From: Rhodothermaceae bacterium
GTDB lineage: Bacteria; Bacteroidota; Rhodothermia; Rhodothermales; JAHEMB01
Assembly: GCA_024643915.1 (NCBI GenBank)
Contig: JAHEMB010000188.1
Span: 1 to 6,944 of the forward strand
Direction of reading: 5' to 3'
Length of the DNA stretch: 6,944 bases
The notes beneath the pieces are model-generated. The model ran no database searches and was not told the DNA's origin. It saw only the letters and a program-made list of their open reading frames with translations. This document shows, one piece after another, positions 1 to 6,049 of this stretch; the stretch's first letter is position 1; every line of letters starts with the position of its first letter. The position numbers and the translations under genes are program-made.

Positions 1-36
1 GTTGCTTTTCAGAAAGGAGGGCGTTGTTCTCAAACG
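1..36. other. Short unassigned edge sequence
   Basis: I see no gene in this edge fragment. It contains a purine-rich agaaaggagg string at 11-20 that resembles a Shine-Dalgarno sequence on the plus strand. The first following ATG is about 20 nt away, inside the repeat hairpin, and leads only to frames lying antisense to the E2 gene, so I do not assign a start here. Confidence 0.4.
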
Positions 37-108
37 AGGATGGAGGATGGAAGATAGAAGATGGCGGGCGGCGGCCCGATCCATCCTCGATCCTCCATCC
101 TCCATTTT
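37..108. repeat. Inverted heptamer array (unit aggatgg), long hairpin 3' of the E2 gene
   Basis: Two 28-nt arms (37-64 and 81-108) each consist of four 7-nt units. The left arm has two copies of aggatgg plus variants aagatag and aagatgg. The right arm has ccatcct twice plus cgatcct and ccatttt. Paired antiparallel, 23 of 28 positions are Watson-Crick and two more are G-T. The centre holds a second small stem, cgggc-ggcg-gcccg (65-78). It lies 40 nt beyond the E2 stop and could act as a 3'-end hairpin of the pyruvate dehydrogenase mRNA. It lacks the uridine run of a standard intrinsic terminator, so a terminator role is inference. Confidence 0.85.
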
Positions 109-148
109 AACGTCAGGCTCGTTTCCTGCTGGCAGAATGAAATAGCCC

Positions 149-1540
149 TCACATCAGCATATTCAGGGGCTCTTCCAGATACTGGCGGACGGTGGCGAGG
201 AACTGGGCGCCGGTGGCGCCATCGACGAGGCGGTGGTCGCAGGAGAGCGTCACCTTCATCTGCTTGCCCGGCACGATCTCGCCGTCCTTGACCACCGGCA
301 CGTCGCGGATGGCGCCGATGGCGAGGATGCAGGCATTGGGCGGGTTGATGATGGCGGTGAACTCGTCGATGCCGAACATGCCGAGATTGCTCGTAGTGAA
401 GGTCGAGCCTTCCCAGTCGGACGGCTGGAGCTGCCGGTTGCGCGCTTTCTCGGCGAGGGCGCGTGTCTCCTCAGCGATCTGGCCTAGCCCTTTCTGGTCG
501 GCATGACGGATGACGGGCGTCACCAGCCCCTCGTCGATGGCTACGGCCACGGCTACGTGCACCTGGTGGTGCCGCCGGATCTCGCCTTCTTGCTCCAGAT
601 ACGAGGCGTTGACGTTGGGATGCTGCCGGAGGGCGAGCGCGCAGGCTTTGGTGATGAGGTCGTTGAACGAGACCTTGCCGCGCCCCTGCTGCTCGGCCAG
701 CTCGTTGAGCTGCTTGCGGAGTGCGAACGCCTTCTCCATGTCGAAGTCGGCGGTGAGGTAGAAGTGGGGCGCGGTGAACTTGCTCTGGGCCAGGCGCCGG
801 GCAATAGTCTTGCGCATCTGCGAGAGCGGCTGCGCCTCGTAGGCCGGCTCTTCGGCCTGGCCCACCTCGGCAGGACGGCGGACGGCGGGCGCCTCCACAG
901 CCTCTTCCGCCGGAGCGGCTTCCTGCTGGGGCGCGGCAGCGGGCACGGCCTGCTGCGGCTCGGTCATCACCGCTTCGATGTCGCGCTTAACGATGCGCCC
1001 CTCCGGCCCCGATCCCTGGATAGAGGCCAGATTGATGTCGTGCTCGCCTGCCAGGCGACGCGCGAGGGGCGAGGCTTTAATACGGCCATTTCCGTCGGGG
1101 GGGGCAGGCTGGGCCTGGCGTTGGCCAGACGGCTGCGGCGCCTTGGTGGCCGCGCCGTCGCCCGAGGGTGCGGCCTCGGCGGCGGGCTGTGCCTCTTCTG
1201 CTACGGCCTCGGCTTCCGGCTCGGCAGCATCCGCCTTCTCTTCTGTCTTCGCCTCAGCGGCACCGCCGCCGTACTTGCTCAGCACGTCGGAAACGTCCTC
1301 CCCCTCGTCGCCTAAAACGGCGATGAGGCCGCCGATAGGCACGGCGTCGCCCTCGGCGATGACTTTCTTGAGCAGCACCCCGTCGTCGTAGACTTCGAGG
1401 TCCATCGTCGCTTTGTCGGTCTCCACCTGGGCGATCACGTCGCCCGCCGACACCTGGTCGCCCTCTTCGGCGAGCCACGCCACGAGGACGCCCTCCTCCA
1501 TGGTGTCGCTCATCTTGGGCATTTCAACGGGAATAGCCAT
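149..1540 (-). CDS. pdhC: Pyruvate dehydrogenase E2, dihydrolipoamide acetyltransferase
   Basis: This 463-aa protein is the core of the pyruvate dehydrogenase complex. It accepts the acetyl group from E1 on its lipoyl arm and transfers it to CoA in the cytoplasm. One N-terminal lipoyl domain (about 1-80) has the lipoylation motif ETDKATM with Lys43. A flexible Ala/Glu/Pro/Gln-rich linker follows (about 90-150), then the peripheral subunit-binding domain (153-189, ASPLARRLA and GPEGRIVKRDI), a second Ala/Pro linker, and the acyltransferase domain (about 237-463). The catalytic motif DHRLVDG gives His436 and Asp440. I chose the ATG at 1540 because MAIPVEMPKMSDTMEEG is the canonical lipoyl-domain start; a frame open to 1600 would add 20 residues read from repeat DNA. 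It is the third gene of the operon, 123 nt after E1-beta. A branched-chain E2 is less likely given the E1 partners. Confidence 0.95.
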   Translation of the reverse strand: MAIPVEMPKMSDTMEEGVLVAWLAEEGDQVSAGDVIAQVETDKATMDLEVYDDGVLLKKVIAEGDAVPIGGLIAVLGDEGEDVSDVLSKYGGGAAEAKTEEKADAAEPEAEAVAEEAQPAAEAAPSGDGAATKAPQPSGQRQAQPAPPDGNGRIKASPLARRLAGEHDINLASIQGSGPEGRIVKRDIEAVMTEPQQAVPAAAPQQEAAPAEEAVEAPAVRRPAEVGQAEEPAYEAQPLSQMRKTIARRLAQSKFTAPHFYLTADFDMEKAFALRKQLNELAEQQGRGKVSFNDLITKACALALRQHPNVNASYLEQEGEIRRHHQVHVAVAVAIDEGLVTPVIRHADQKGLGQIAEETRALAEKARNRQLQPSDWEGSTFTTSNLGMFGIDEFTAIINPPNACILAIGAIRDVPVVKDGEIVPGKQMKVTLSCDHRLVDGATGAQFLATVRQYLEEPLNMLM

Positions 1541-1544
1541 ATTC

Positions 1545-1618
1545 GTGCTTAGTTCTTCGTACTTCGTTCTTCGGGGTAGCATTCCTCGTCCTTGTCTCAA
1601 GAACGAAGAACAAAAGTG
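1545..1618. repeat. Inverted heptamer array (unit gttcttc) between E1-beta and E2 genes
   Basis: The array contains gttcttc at 1552-1558 and 1566-1572 with variant gtacttc between them and a degenerate gtgctta at 1545-1551. The inverse units caagaac (1598-1604) and gaagaac (1605-1611) follow after about 25 nt. The core stem pairs 1559-1571 with 1599-1611, 12 of 13 positions. Read on the minus strand, which is the coding strand, the heptamers run to four bases before the E2 ATG, occupying the place where a ribosome-binding site would be. Confidence 0.8.
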
Positions 1619-1660
1619 AGCGGAGCGAACGTCCGAAAGCGAACGCAGTGAGCGTCCGAA
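1616..1660. repeat. Interleaved short direct repeats beside the E1-beta stop codon
   Basis: Several short words recur in this 45-nt stretch. agcgaacg occurs at 1624-1631 and 1638-1645, exactly 14 (2 x 7) nt apart. cgtccgaa occurs at 1630-1637 and 1653-1660. gtgagcg occurs at 1616-1622 and 1648-1654. The stretch ends three bases before the E1-beta stop codon. The pattern looks like a more decayed version of the neighbouring heptamer arrays. No coding role is apparent. Confidence 0.6.
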
Positions 1661-1663
1661 GCA

Positions 1664-2647
1664 CTACTCGGCGTACATCACGCGCTTGCAGGCTTCGACG
1701 GCCTCGTCGGCGCGGGGCATGTAATAGTCGATCAGGTTTTTAGCGTAAGGCGCGGGCACGTCTTTGGCCGTCACCCGGGCGACGGGCGCGTCGAGGTGGT
1801 CGAAGGCGCGCTCCTGCACCTGGAAAGCGATCTCGGAGGCCACACTGGTGAAGGGGTTGCTCTCGTCGATGACGACGAGGCAGTTGGTCTTCTTCACCGA
1901 GTTAATGATGGCGTCGATATCGAGGGGGCGGATGGTGCGGGGGTCGATGACCTCGGCGTTGTAGCCCTCCTCTTCGAGCCGCTGGGCCGTCTCCATGGCC
2001 ACCCAGTAGCTTTTGTTGTACCCCACAATGGTCACGTCCTCGCCCTCGCGCGCGATCCGTGCCTTACCGATGGGGATCGTATAATCCTCCTCGTCGCTCA
2101 CCTCGCCGCGCATCCCATACATCAGCTCGCTCTCCAGGAAGACGACCGGGTCGTCGTCGCGGATGGCGCTTTTGAGGAGGCCCTTGGCATCGTCCGGGTT
2201 GGAGACGGAGATGACCTTGAGGCCGGGGAAGTAGGCGTAGATGGCCTCGACCGAGGTGTTATGCGTGGCGGCGAGCTGGCCGGCAGCGCCGTTGGGGCCG
2301 CGGAAGACGATGGGGACCTTGAACTGCCCGCCGCTCATGTACCGGATCTTCGCCGCGTTGTTGATGATCTGGTCGATGGCGACGAAGGAGAAGTTCCACG
2401 TCATGAACTCGATGATGGGCCGGAGCCCGTTGAGCGCCGCGCCGATGCCCAGCCCGGAAAAGCCGTTCTCGGAGATGGGCGTGTCGATGACACGCTTGGC
2501 CCCAAACTGGTCGAGCATGCCCTCGGACACCTTGTAGGCGCCGTCGTACTCGGCCACTTCCTCGCCCATGAGGAAGATGGTATCGTCGCGCTCCATCTCC
2601 TCGACCATCGCCGCGCGGAGCGCTTCTCTGAATTGCAGTTCTGCCAT
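1664..2647 (-). CDS. pdhB: Pyruvate dehydrogenase E1 component, beta subunit
   Basis: This 327-aa subunit forms the alpha2-beta2 E1 heterotetramer, which decarboxylates pyruvate with thiamine diphosphate and acetylates the E2 lipoyl group. The length is typical for stand-alone E1-beta. The N-terminal Pyr domain carries FLMGEEVAEYDGAYKVSEG and RVIDTPISENGFSG, where Glu60 is the conserved glutamate that activates the thiamine aminopyrimidine. The C-terminal transketolase-like domain has EVIDPRTIRPLD and VPAPYAKNLID. No lipoyl domain is fused to it, unlike many alphaproteobacterial E1-beta proteins. I chose the ATG at 2647 (MAELQFREALRAAM) because it matches where the family begins. A longer frame from 2725 would add 26 Arg/Thr-rich residues encoded by the heptamer array. 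It lies 96 nt after E1-alpha, and the encoded protein must pair with that subunit. Confidence 0.95.
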   Translation of the reverse strand: MAELQFREALRAAMVEEMERDDTIFLMGEEVAEYDGAYKVSEGMLDQFGAKRVIDTPISENGFSGLGIGAALNGLRPIIEFMTWNFSFVAIDQIINNAAKIRYMSGGQFKVPIVFRGPNGAAGQLAATHNTSVEAIYAYFPGLKVISVSNPDDAKGLLKSAIRDDDPVVFLESELMYGMRGEVSDEEDYTIPIGKARIAREGEDVTIVGYNKSYWVAMETAQRLEEEGYNAEVIDPRTIRPLDIDAIINSVKKTNCLVVIDESNPFTSVASEIAFQVQERAFDHLDAPVARVTAKDVPAPYAKNLIDYYMPRADEAVEACKRVMYAE

Positions 2648-2655
2648 GATAGAAG

Positions 2656-2743
2656 TTTCGGGTTTCAGGTTTCGGGTTTCGCGTCTGAAAAGGCTCCGCG
2701 TTTCGGATCGAACAACCCGAAACACGAAACCCGAAATGCGAAA
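2656..2743. repeat. Inverted heptamer array (unit tttcggg) filling the E1-alpha/E1-beta spacer
   Basis: The arm at 2656-2683 holds tttcggg twice with variants tttcagg and tttcgcg. The arm at 2716-2743 holds cccgaaa twice with cacgaaa and tgcgaaa. Each arm is exactly 28 nt (4 x 7). In antiparallel register 23 positions are Watson-Crick pairs, one is G-T and four mismatch. The 32-nt loop contains a small tccg-cgttt-cgga stem. One arm touches the E1-alpha stop codon (2744-2746) and the other ends eight bases before the E1-beta ATG, so the repeat is essentially the whole spacer. Confidence 0.88.
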
Positions 2744-3913
2744 CTAGTCAGTCAAAAAAGGATAATCATCCTGCACGTAGACGTCCTCGTAGATCGCCTC
2801 CAGGGGCGGGAGGTCGCTTTCTTCGGCGAACTCGACGGCGTCCAGCACCTCCTGCTTCACTTCCTCGTCGATGGCGTCGAGGGCGTCGTTGTCGGAGAGG
2901 TCGTGCTCGATCAGGTACTGCTTGAGGCGGATGATGGGGTCCTCGTTCTTCTTCTCTTCGAGTTCCTCCTTCGTCCGGTACTTGGCCGGGTCGCTCATCG
3001 AGTGGCCGCGGTAGCGGTAGGTGCGGATCTCCAGGAGGGAGGGCTGCCCCTCGCGCGCCATCTCGACGTGCGTCTTCATCGCATCGTAGACGGCAAAGAC
3101 ATCCATGCCGTTGACCACCGCGCCCGGCATGTCGTAGCCCACCGCCTGCTTGTGGAAGTCCGGCTCGGCGAAGGCGCGGTGCGTGGCCGTGCCCATCGCG
3201 TACTCGTTGTTCTCGACGATGAAAATGACGGGCAGGTCGTAGAGCGAAGCCAGGTTGAGCGCCTCGTGGAAGGAGCCCTGCCCCACCGCCCCGTCGCCGA
3301 AAAACGTCAGGCAAACGCCGCCATCCTCTTTGTACTTGTGCGCGAAGGCGATGCCGGCGCCCACGGGAATGTGTCCGCCGACGATGCCGTGCCCGCCGAA
3401 GAACTTCTTCTCCGCGTCGAAATAGTGCATTGAGCCGCCCTTGCCTTGCGAGGACCCAGTGACCTTGCCGAAAAGCTCGGCCATGCACGCGTTGGGCGTC
3501 ATGCCCAGGGCCAGGCCCAGCCCGTGGTCGCGGTAAGCGGTGATGATGGAGTCCTTGCCGATCTCCAGGGCCGTGACGGCGCCCGTGGAGACGGCCTCCT
3601 GCCCGATGTAGAGGTGAAGGAAGCCCGCGATCTTTTGCTTACCATACATCTGCGCAGCCCGCTCCTCGAAGCGGCGCTGCAACAGCATGTTGCGGTACAT
3701 GTCGAGGAGCTGAGCGTCTTCCAGCCCCAGTTCGCGGTGGTCGTAATCCTCTGCCTGGTACGTGGCGAAAGTCACTTCCACGCTGCTTGATGCGGGCACG
3801 CGCACCTCCTGTTCCTGCCCGTTCGCTGAGGCTTCCTGCTCGCTCTTGGCCTTCGCGGCCTGCTTGCCCTTCGCCTCTTCAGCTTTCTTCTTGTTTTTCG
3901 TTTGGCTCGCCAT
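2744..3913 (-). CDS. pdhA: Pyruvate dehydrogenase E1 component, alpha subunit
   Basis: This 389-aa subunit binds thiamine diphosphate and, with E1-beta, catalyses the first and usually rate-setting step of pyruvate oxidation to acetyl-CoA. The thiamine-binding motif starts at GDG (206-208) and ends at ENNEYAMGT with Asn235-Asn236. Other family signatures are RRFEERAAQMYG (80-91), LYIGQEAV (101-108), GKGGSMHYF (157-165), GGHGIVGGHIPVGAG and the loop RGHSMSDP (302-309), the region that is phosphorylated in mitochondrial homologues. The GKGGSMH and GGHGIVGG pattern favours pyruvate over branched-chain substrates. About 60 N-terminal residues precede the conserved domain. The first 36 are rich in Lys, Ala, Glu and Gln and look disordered. 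The ATG at 3913 is the natural start. It is the first gene of the operon, so transcription should begin in the divergent region upstream. Confidence 0.95.
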   Translation of the reverse strand: MASQTKNKKKAEEAKGKQAAKAKSEQEASANGQEQEVRVPASSSVEVTFATYQAEDYDHRELGLEDAQLLDMYRNMLLQRRFEERAAQMYGKQKIAGFLHLYIGQEAVSTGAVTALEIGKDSIITAYRDHGLGLALGMTPNACMAELFGKVTGSSQGKGGSMHYFDAEKKFFGGHGIVGGHIPVGAGIAFAHKYKEDGGVCLTFFGDGAVGQGSFHEALNLASLYDLPVIFIVENNEYAMGTATHRAFAEPDFHKQAVGYDMPGAVVNGMDVFAVYDAMKTHVEMAREGQPSLLEIRTYRYRGHSMSDPAKYRTKEELEEKKNEDPIIRLKQYLIEHDLSDNDALDAIDEEVKQEVLDAVEFAEESDLPPLEAIYEDVYVQDDYPFLTD

Positions 3914-4121
3914 GATGCTCGGTCAAAAGTTGGAAAAAGCGCGGTGCGCTGTCTATCGTCTGCTGACGGGTTGTATTCGGCCCGGCGGAGGCGGTTTCAC
4001 CCCCTCTACAGAAGGCTAAACATACAAAGAATCATGCACCGCGTGGCCGTCTGAGGCGAGCAATTCTGAGATTTGCCTGTAATTTTGAAGAACGACTCTC
4101 TGGGGCAAACTGTGCCTCTGC

Positions 4122-4154
4122 TTGAACAAAGTGCCGATCCGCTGATTATATTTG
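4122..4154 (+). promoter_or_regulatory. Candidate promoter of the sigma/anti-sigma genes (TTG ... TAnnTTTG)
   Basis: tatatttg at 4147-4154 is an exact match to the Bacteroidota -7 consensus TAnnTTTG. A ttg at 4122-4124 lies 22 nt upstream, close to but slightly beyond the usual 19-21 nt to the -33 element. The same bases read as a primary-sigma promoter give TATATT with a weak TTGAAC box. Transcription would start about 50 nt before the TTG start codon. No experimental support is available. Confidence 0.4.
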
Positions 4155-4180
4155 TCCGCGCTACCGCCCAGGCCGCGCGC

Positions 4181-4194
4181 CTCGCCCCTCGCCC
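4181..4194. repeat. Two tandem ctcgccc units upstream of the sigma gene
   Basis: Two exact copies of the 7-mer ctcgccc stand head to tail, 16 nt before the TTG start. With the two following bases, the second copy is complementary over 9 nt to acgggcgag at 4251-4259 inside the coding region. The array is short, so chance in GC-rich DNA is possible. The period of seven matches the other spacers. Confidence 0.4.
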
Positions 4195-4210
4195 GTAACG
4201 CCCAGCCGCT

Positions 4211-4822
4211 TTGAAACAACCAAGCCCCGAAAAGACCGAGACCGGCGCCGACGGGCGAGAGATCGACGTTGAGGCCGTGTTGCGGGGCGATCACGCCGCC
4301 TTTGAGCAGCTCGTGCGGCAGGAGAGCCCGCGCCTGTTCCGCCTCATCCTCCGCTTCGTGCGCGACGATGAGGAGGCGCGCAACGTGATGCAGGAGACGT
4401 TCCTGCAAGCCTTTAAACGCCTCCACACCTTCCGCCGCGAGTCGAAGTTGACGACGTGGCTCTACGCCATCGGCATTAACCAGGCGCGGGCCGCCGTTCG
4501 CAAAAAACGCCGCTACACCACCCTCGAAGAGCAGGACATCGAACGCCTCCAGCCGGCCTTCGCGCAAGGGATGTATGTGGACCGCTACGAGGCGTGGAAC
4601 CCGCAGCAGGTGGCCGAACGCTCCGAGCGCAGCCGCCTCGTCCACGAAGCCATCGAGCAGCTGCCCGACACCTACCGCACCGTCGTCGTGCTACGCGACC
4701 TCGAAGGGCTTTCGACAGCAGAAGCCGCTGCCGTTCTGGAAATCAGCGAGGGCGCAGTCCGTGTGCGGCTGCACCGCGCCCGGCAGGCCCTTCGCGCCCT
4801 GCTGGATAAGTACTTCCGCTAG
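4211..4822 (+). CDS. ECF-type RNA polymerase sigma factor
   Basis: This 203-aa protein has the two-domain layout of extracytoplasmic-function (sigma-70 family) factors, which redirect RNA polymerase to stress or envelope regulons. Region 2 spans about residues 27-101 (DHAAFEQLVRQESPRLF, ARNVMQETFLQAF, LTTWLYAIGINQARAAVRKK). A linker of about 45 residues follows, then region 4 at about 144-203 (AIEQLPDTYRTVVVLRD, helix-turn-helix LSTAEAAAVLEISEGAVRVRLHRARQALR). The start must be TTG at 4211: an in-frame stop lies at 4196-4198 and no in-frame ATG precedes region 2. No Shine-Dalgarno sequence is visible. The anti-sigma gene follows after 14 nt, so the two are surely co-transcribed. The ECF subgroup and target promoters cannot be assigned by eye. 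Confidence 0.93.
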   Translation: MKQPSPEKTETGADGREIDVEAVLRGDHAAFEQLVRQESPRLFRLILRFVRDDEEARNVMQETFLQAFKRLHTFRRESKLTTWLYAIGINQARAAVRKKRRYTTLEEQDIERLQPAFAQGMYVDRYEAWNPQQVAERSERSRLVHEAIEQLPDTYRTVVVLRDLEGLSTAEAAAVLEISEGAVRVRLHRARQALRALLDKYFR

Positions 4823-4836
4823 AAAAGCTAGAAGCT

Positions 4837-5127
4837 ATGAACTTGCTAGACCAACTCCGGCACGTCTTCAAACGGCCCCTCATGTGCGAGGACGTGAACC
4901 ATTTCCTGGCCCTCTACCTCGAAGGCGCGCTCGACCCCAAGACGCATGCCCGCTTTGAGGGCCACGTCCAGCGCTGCCCCAACTGCAACACGTTCCTCGA
5001 TCAGTATCGGCAGACGGTAGAACTGGTCCGTGAAGACGAGATAGCCGACCCGCCGCCCGAGTTGATCGAACTGACGCTGGCTTTCCTCCGCAAGCACCTA
5101 GAAAACGGACAGAACGACGCAGGTTGA
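4837..5127 (+). CDS. Zinc-binding anti-sigma factor (zf-HC2/ZAS type), soluble
   Basis: This 96-aa protein very likely binds and inhibits the ECF sigma factor encoded just upstream. It carries the zinc-anti-sigma signature H-x3-C-x2-C (HVQRCPNC: His43, Cys47, Cys50), preceded by Cys17 in LMCEDVNHFLALYLEGALD. The spacing Cys17 to His43 (26 residues), then +4 and +3, equals that of the zinc ligands I recall for Streptomyces RsrA (C11, H37, C41, C44), a thiol-redox switch. There is no hydrophobic transmembrane stretch and no C-terminal sensor domain, so it should be cytoplasmic. The ATG at 4837 is the natural start. The 14-nt gap contains gctagaa twice (4818-4824, 4827-4833) and no strong Shine-Dalgarno sequence. 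The redox interpretation is inference from spacing only. Confidence 0.88.
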   Translation: MNLLDQLRHVFKRPLMCEDVNHFLALYLEGALDPKTHARFEGHVQRCPNCNTFLDQYRQTVELVREDEIADPPPELIELTLAFLRKHLENGQNDAG

Positions 5128-5147
5128 CGCTTGAAGGATGGATTAAT

Positions 5148-5182
5148 AACCGTCAACCGACAACCGTCAACCGTCAACCGTT
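5148..5182. repeat. Heptamer array (unit aaccgtc) downstream of the anti-sigma gene
   Basis: Five consecutive 7-nt units occur here: aaccgtc three times (5148-5154, 5162-5168, 5169-5175), aaccgac (5155-5161) and aaccgtt (5176-5182). An inverse word, ggttgacg (5122-5129), overlaps the anti-sigma stop codon and is complementary to cgtcaacc within the array. This gives a short potential stem whose left arm includes the TGA. The inverted partner is far less developed than at the other sites. Confidence 0.82.
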
Positions 5183-5242
5183 AGAACAATTTGCAGTTGG
5201 CTGCATTTCCGCCTAGCTTTTTCGCTTCGTTCAGCCTTGTGA
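5183..5242. other. Remainder of spacer before the glycosyltransferase gene
   Basis: This short stretch has a tiny gcag-ttgg-ctgc hairpin (5193-5204) followed further on by gctttttcg (5216-5224). The T run is not adjacent to the stem, so I do not call a terminator. No convincing promoter or Shine-Dalgarno sequence is visible. Confidence 0.4.
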
Positions 5243-6049
5243 TTGACCGCGCCGCCCTGCTATCCCGTGACGCGCAGCCGTACTATTAATTCGCCTGATC
5301 CGCACCCCGACGCCGCCCCGACGCCGGGCCGCACGCTCGTCATCATCCCCACCTACGACGAGGCGGACAACATCCTGGCCGTACTGGAGCAGGTGATGGG
5401 CCTTCCCGGCGACCTCAATGCTCTCATCATCGACGACGGCTCACCCGACGGCACGGCCGACCGTGTACGCGAGGAGCAGGCCCGCCATCCGGGGCGCCTC
5501 CACCTCATCGAGCGCGCCGGGAAGTTGGGCCTGGGCACCGCCTACATCCGGGGCTTCCGCTACGCCATCGAACACGGATACGACTACGTCTGCGAGATGG
5601 ACGCCGACCTCTCACACAACCCCGCCGACCTGCCTCGCCTCATCGAACCTGTGGCTGCGGGCACGGCTGACCTGGCCGTAGGGTCGCGCTACATCGAGGG
5701 GGTGCGCGTGATGAACTGGCCGCTCTCGCGCCTCGTCCTCTCCTACGGCGCGGGCGTCTACACGCGCGCCATCACGCGCCTGCCCATCCAGGACGTCACC
5801 GCCGGCTTCAAGTGCTTCCACCGCCGCGTTCTCGAAGCCCTCGACCTCGACCGCGTCAAGTCGAACGGCTATTCGTTCCAGATCGAGATGACCTACCGGG
5901 CGTGGCGGCGCGGCTTTCGCATCCAGGAGGTGCCCATCGTCTTCACCGAGCGCACCGAGGGCCAGAGCAAAATGAGCAAGGCCATCGTCCGCGAGGCCGC
6001 GCGGAAGGTGTGGGAACTGCGCCTGCGCGACCTCCTCCGCCGACTCTGA
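5243..6049 (+). CDS. Polyprenol-phosphate mannose synthase-like glycosyltransferase (GT2 family)
   Basis: This 268-aa enzyme probably transfers a hexose from a nucleotide sugar (GDP-mannose in the best-known relatives) to a polyprenyl phosphate at the inner membrane face. The product would feed envelope glycan or glycoprotein assembly. The GT-A fold begins near residue 30: TLVIIPTYDEADNI (31-44), DDGSPDGTAD (64-73), KLGLGTAYIRGF, EMDADLSHNP with the metal-binding DAD at 120-122, GSRY (147-150), DVTAGFKCFHR, and a C-terminal ERTEGQSKMS loop typical of the DPM1 group. There is no C-terminal membrane anchor or GtrA-like domain, so it is the short soluble form. The start is uncertain: TTG at 5243 gives the longest frame, GTG at 5267 would remove eight residues, and the core is unaffected. 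Sugar and lipid specificity are inferred. Confidence 0.88.
   Translation: MTAPPCYPVTRSRTINSPDPHPDAAPTPGRTLVIIPTYDEADNILAVLEQVMGLPGDLNALIIDDGSPDGTADRVREEQARHPGRLHLIERAGKLGLGTAYIRGFRYAIEHGYDYVCEMDADLSHNPADLPRLIEPVAAGTADLAVGSRYIEGVRVMNWPLSRLVLSYGAGVYTRAITRLPIQDVTAGFKCFHRRVLEALDLDRVKSNGYSFQIEMTYRAWRRGFRIQEVPIVFTERTEGQSKMSKAIVREAARKVWELRLRDLLRRL

Larger units (their letters stand above)
3914..4210. other. Divergent intergenic region between pyruvate dehydrogenase operon and sigma gene
   Basis: This 297-bp stretch has no credible gene and must hold promoters for both flanking units. The plus-strand side has a promoter-like element at 4122-4154. On the minus strand, 4017-4024 reads tatgttta, a 7/8 match to TAnnTTTG, but no -33 element stands at the right distance, so I do not call a separate promoter. 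A minus-strand TATAAT also occurs at 4145-4150 inside the same AT-rich patch. Two tandem ctcgccc units lie near the sigma start. The E1-alpha leader has no clear Shine-Dalgarno sequence. Confidence 0.6.

Noticed and set aside
37..108. Intrinsic terminator of the pyruvate dehydrogenase operon
   Set aside because: The hairpin is long, but no uridine run follows it on the minus strand, so only the repeat is called.
503..1315. 270-codon open frame on the plus strand opposite E2
   Set aside because: It is the shadow of the E2 gene, whose lipoyl, subunit-binding and catalytic motifs are all intact on the minus strand.
1541..1600. 20-residue N-terminal extension of E2
   Set aside because: The lipoyl domain begins at the ATG at 1540; the extension is translated repeat DNA.
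2648..2725. 26-residue N-terminal extension of E1-beta
   Set aside because: The extra residues come from the heptamer array and the family's natural start is the ATG at 2647.
1796..3433. 545-codon open frame on the plus strand opposite E1-beta and E1-alpha
   Set aside because: It is antisense to two clearly identified genes and reads through the repeat spacer. Its composition (runs of Val, Leu, Asp, His, Gly) is that of a complementary-strand shadow in GC-rich DNA.
4016..4645. 209-codon minus-strand frame overlapping the sigma gene
   Set aside because: It is antisense to the sigma factor region 2 and resembles no family; the sigma reading is strongly supported.
5148..5182. CRISPR array
   Set aside because: Units are 7 nt, directly abutting and without spacers; no cas genes are nearby.
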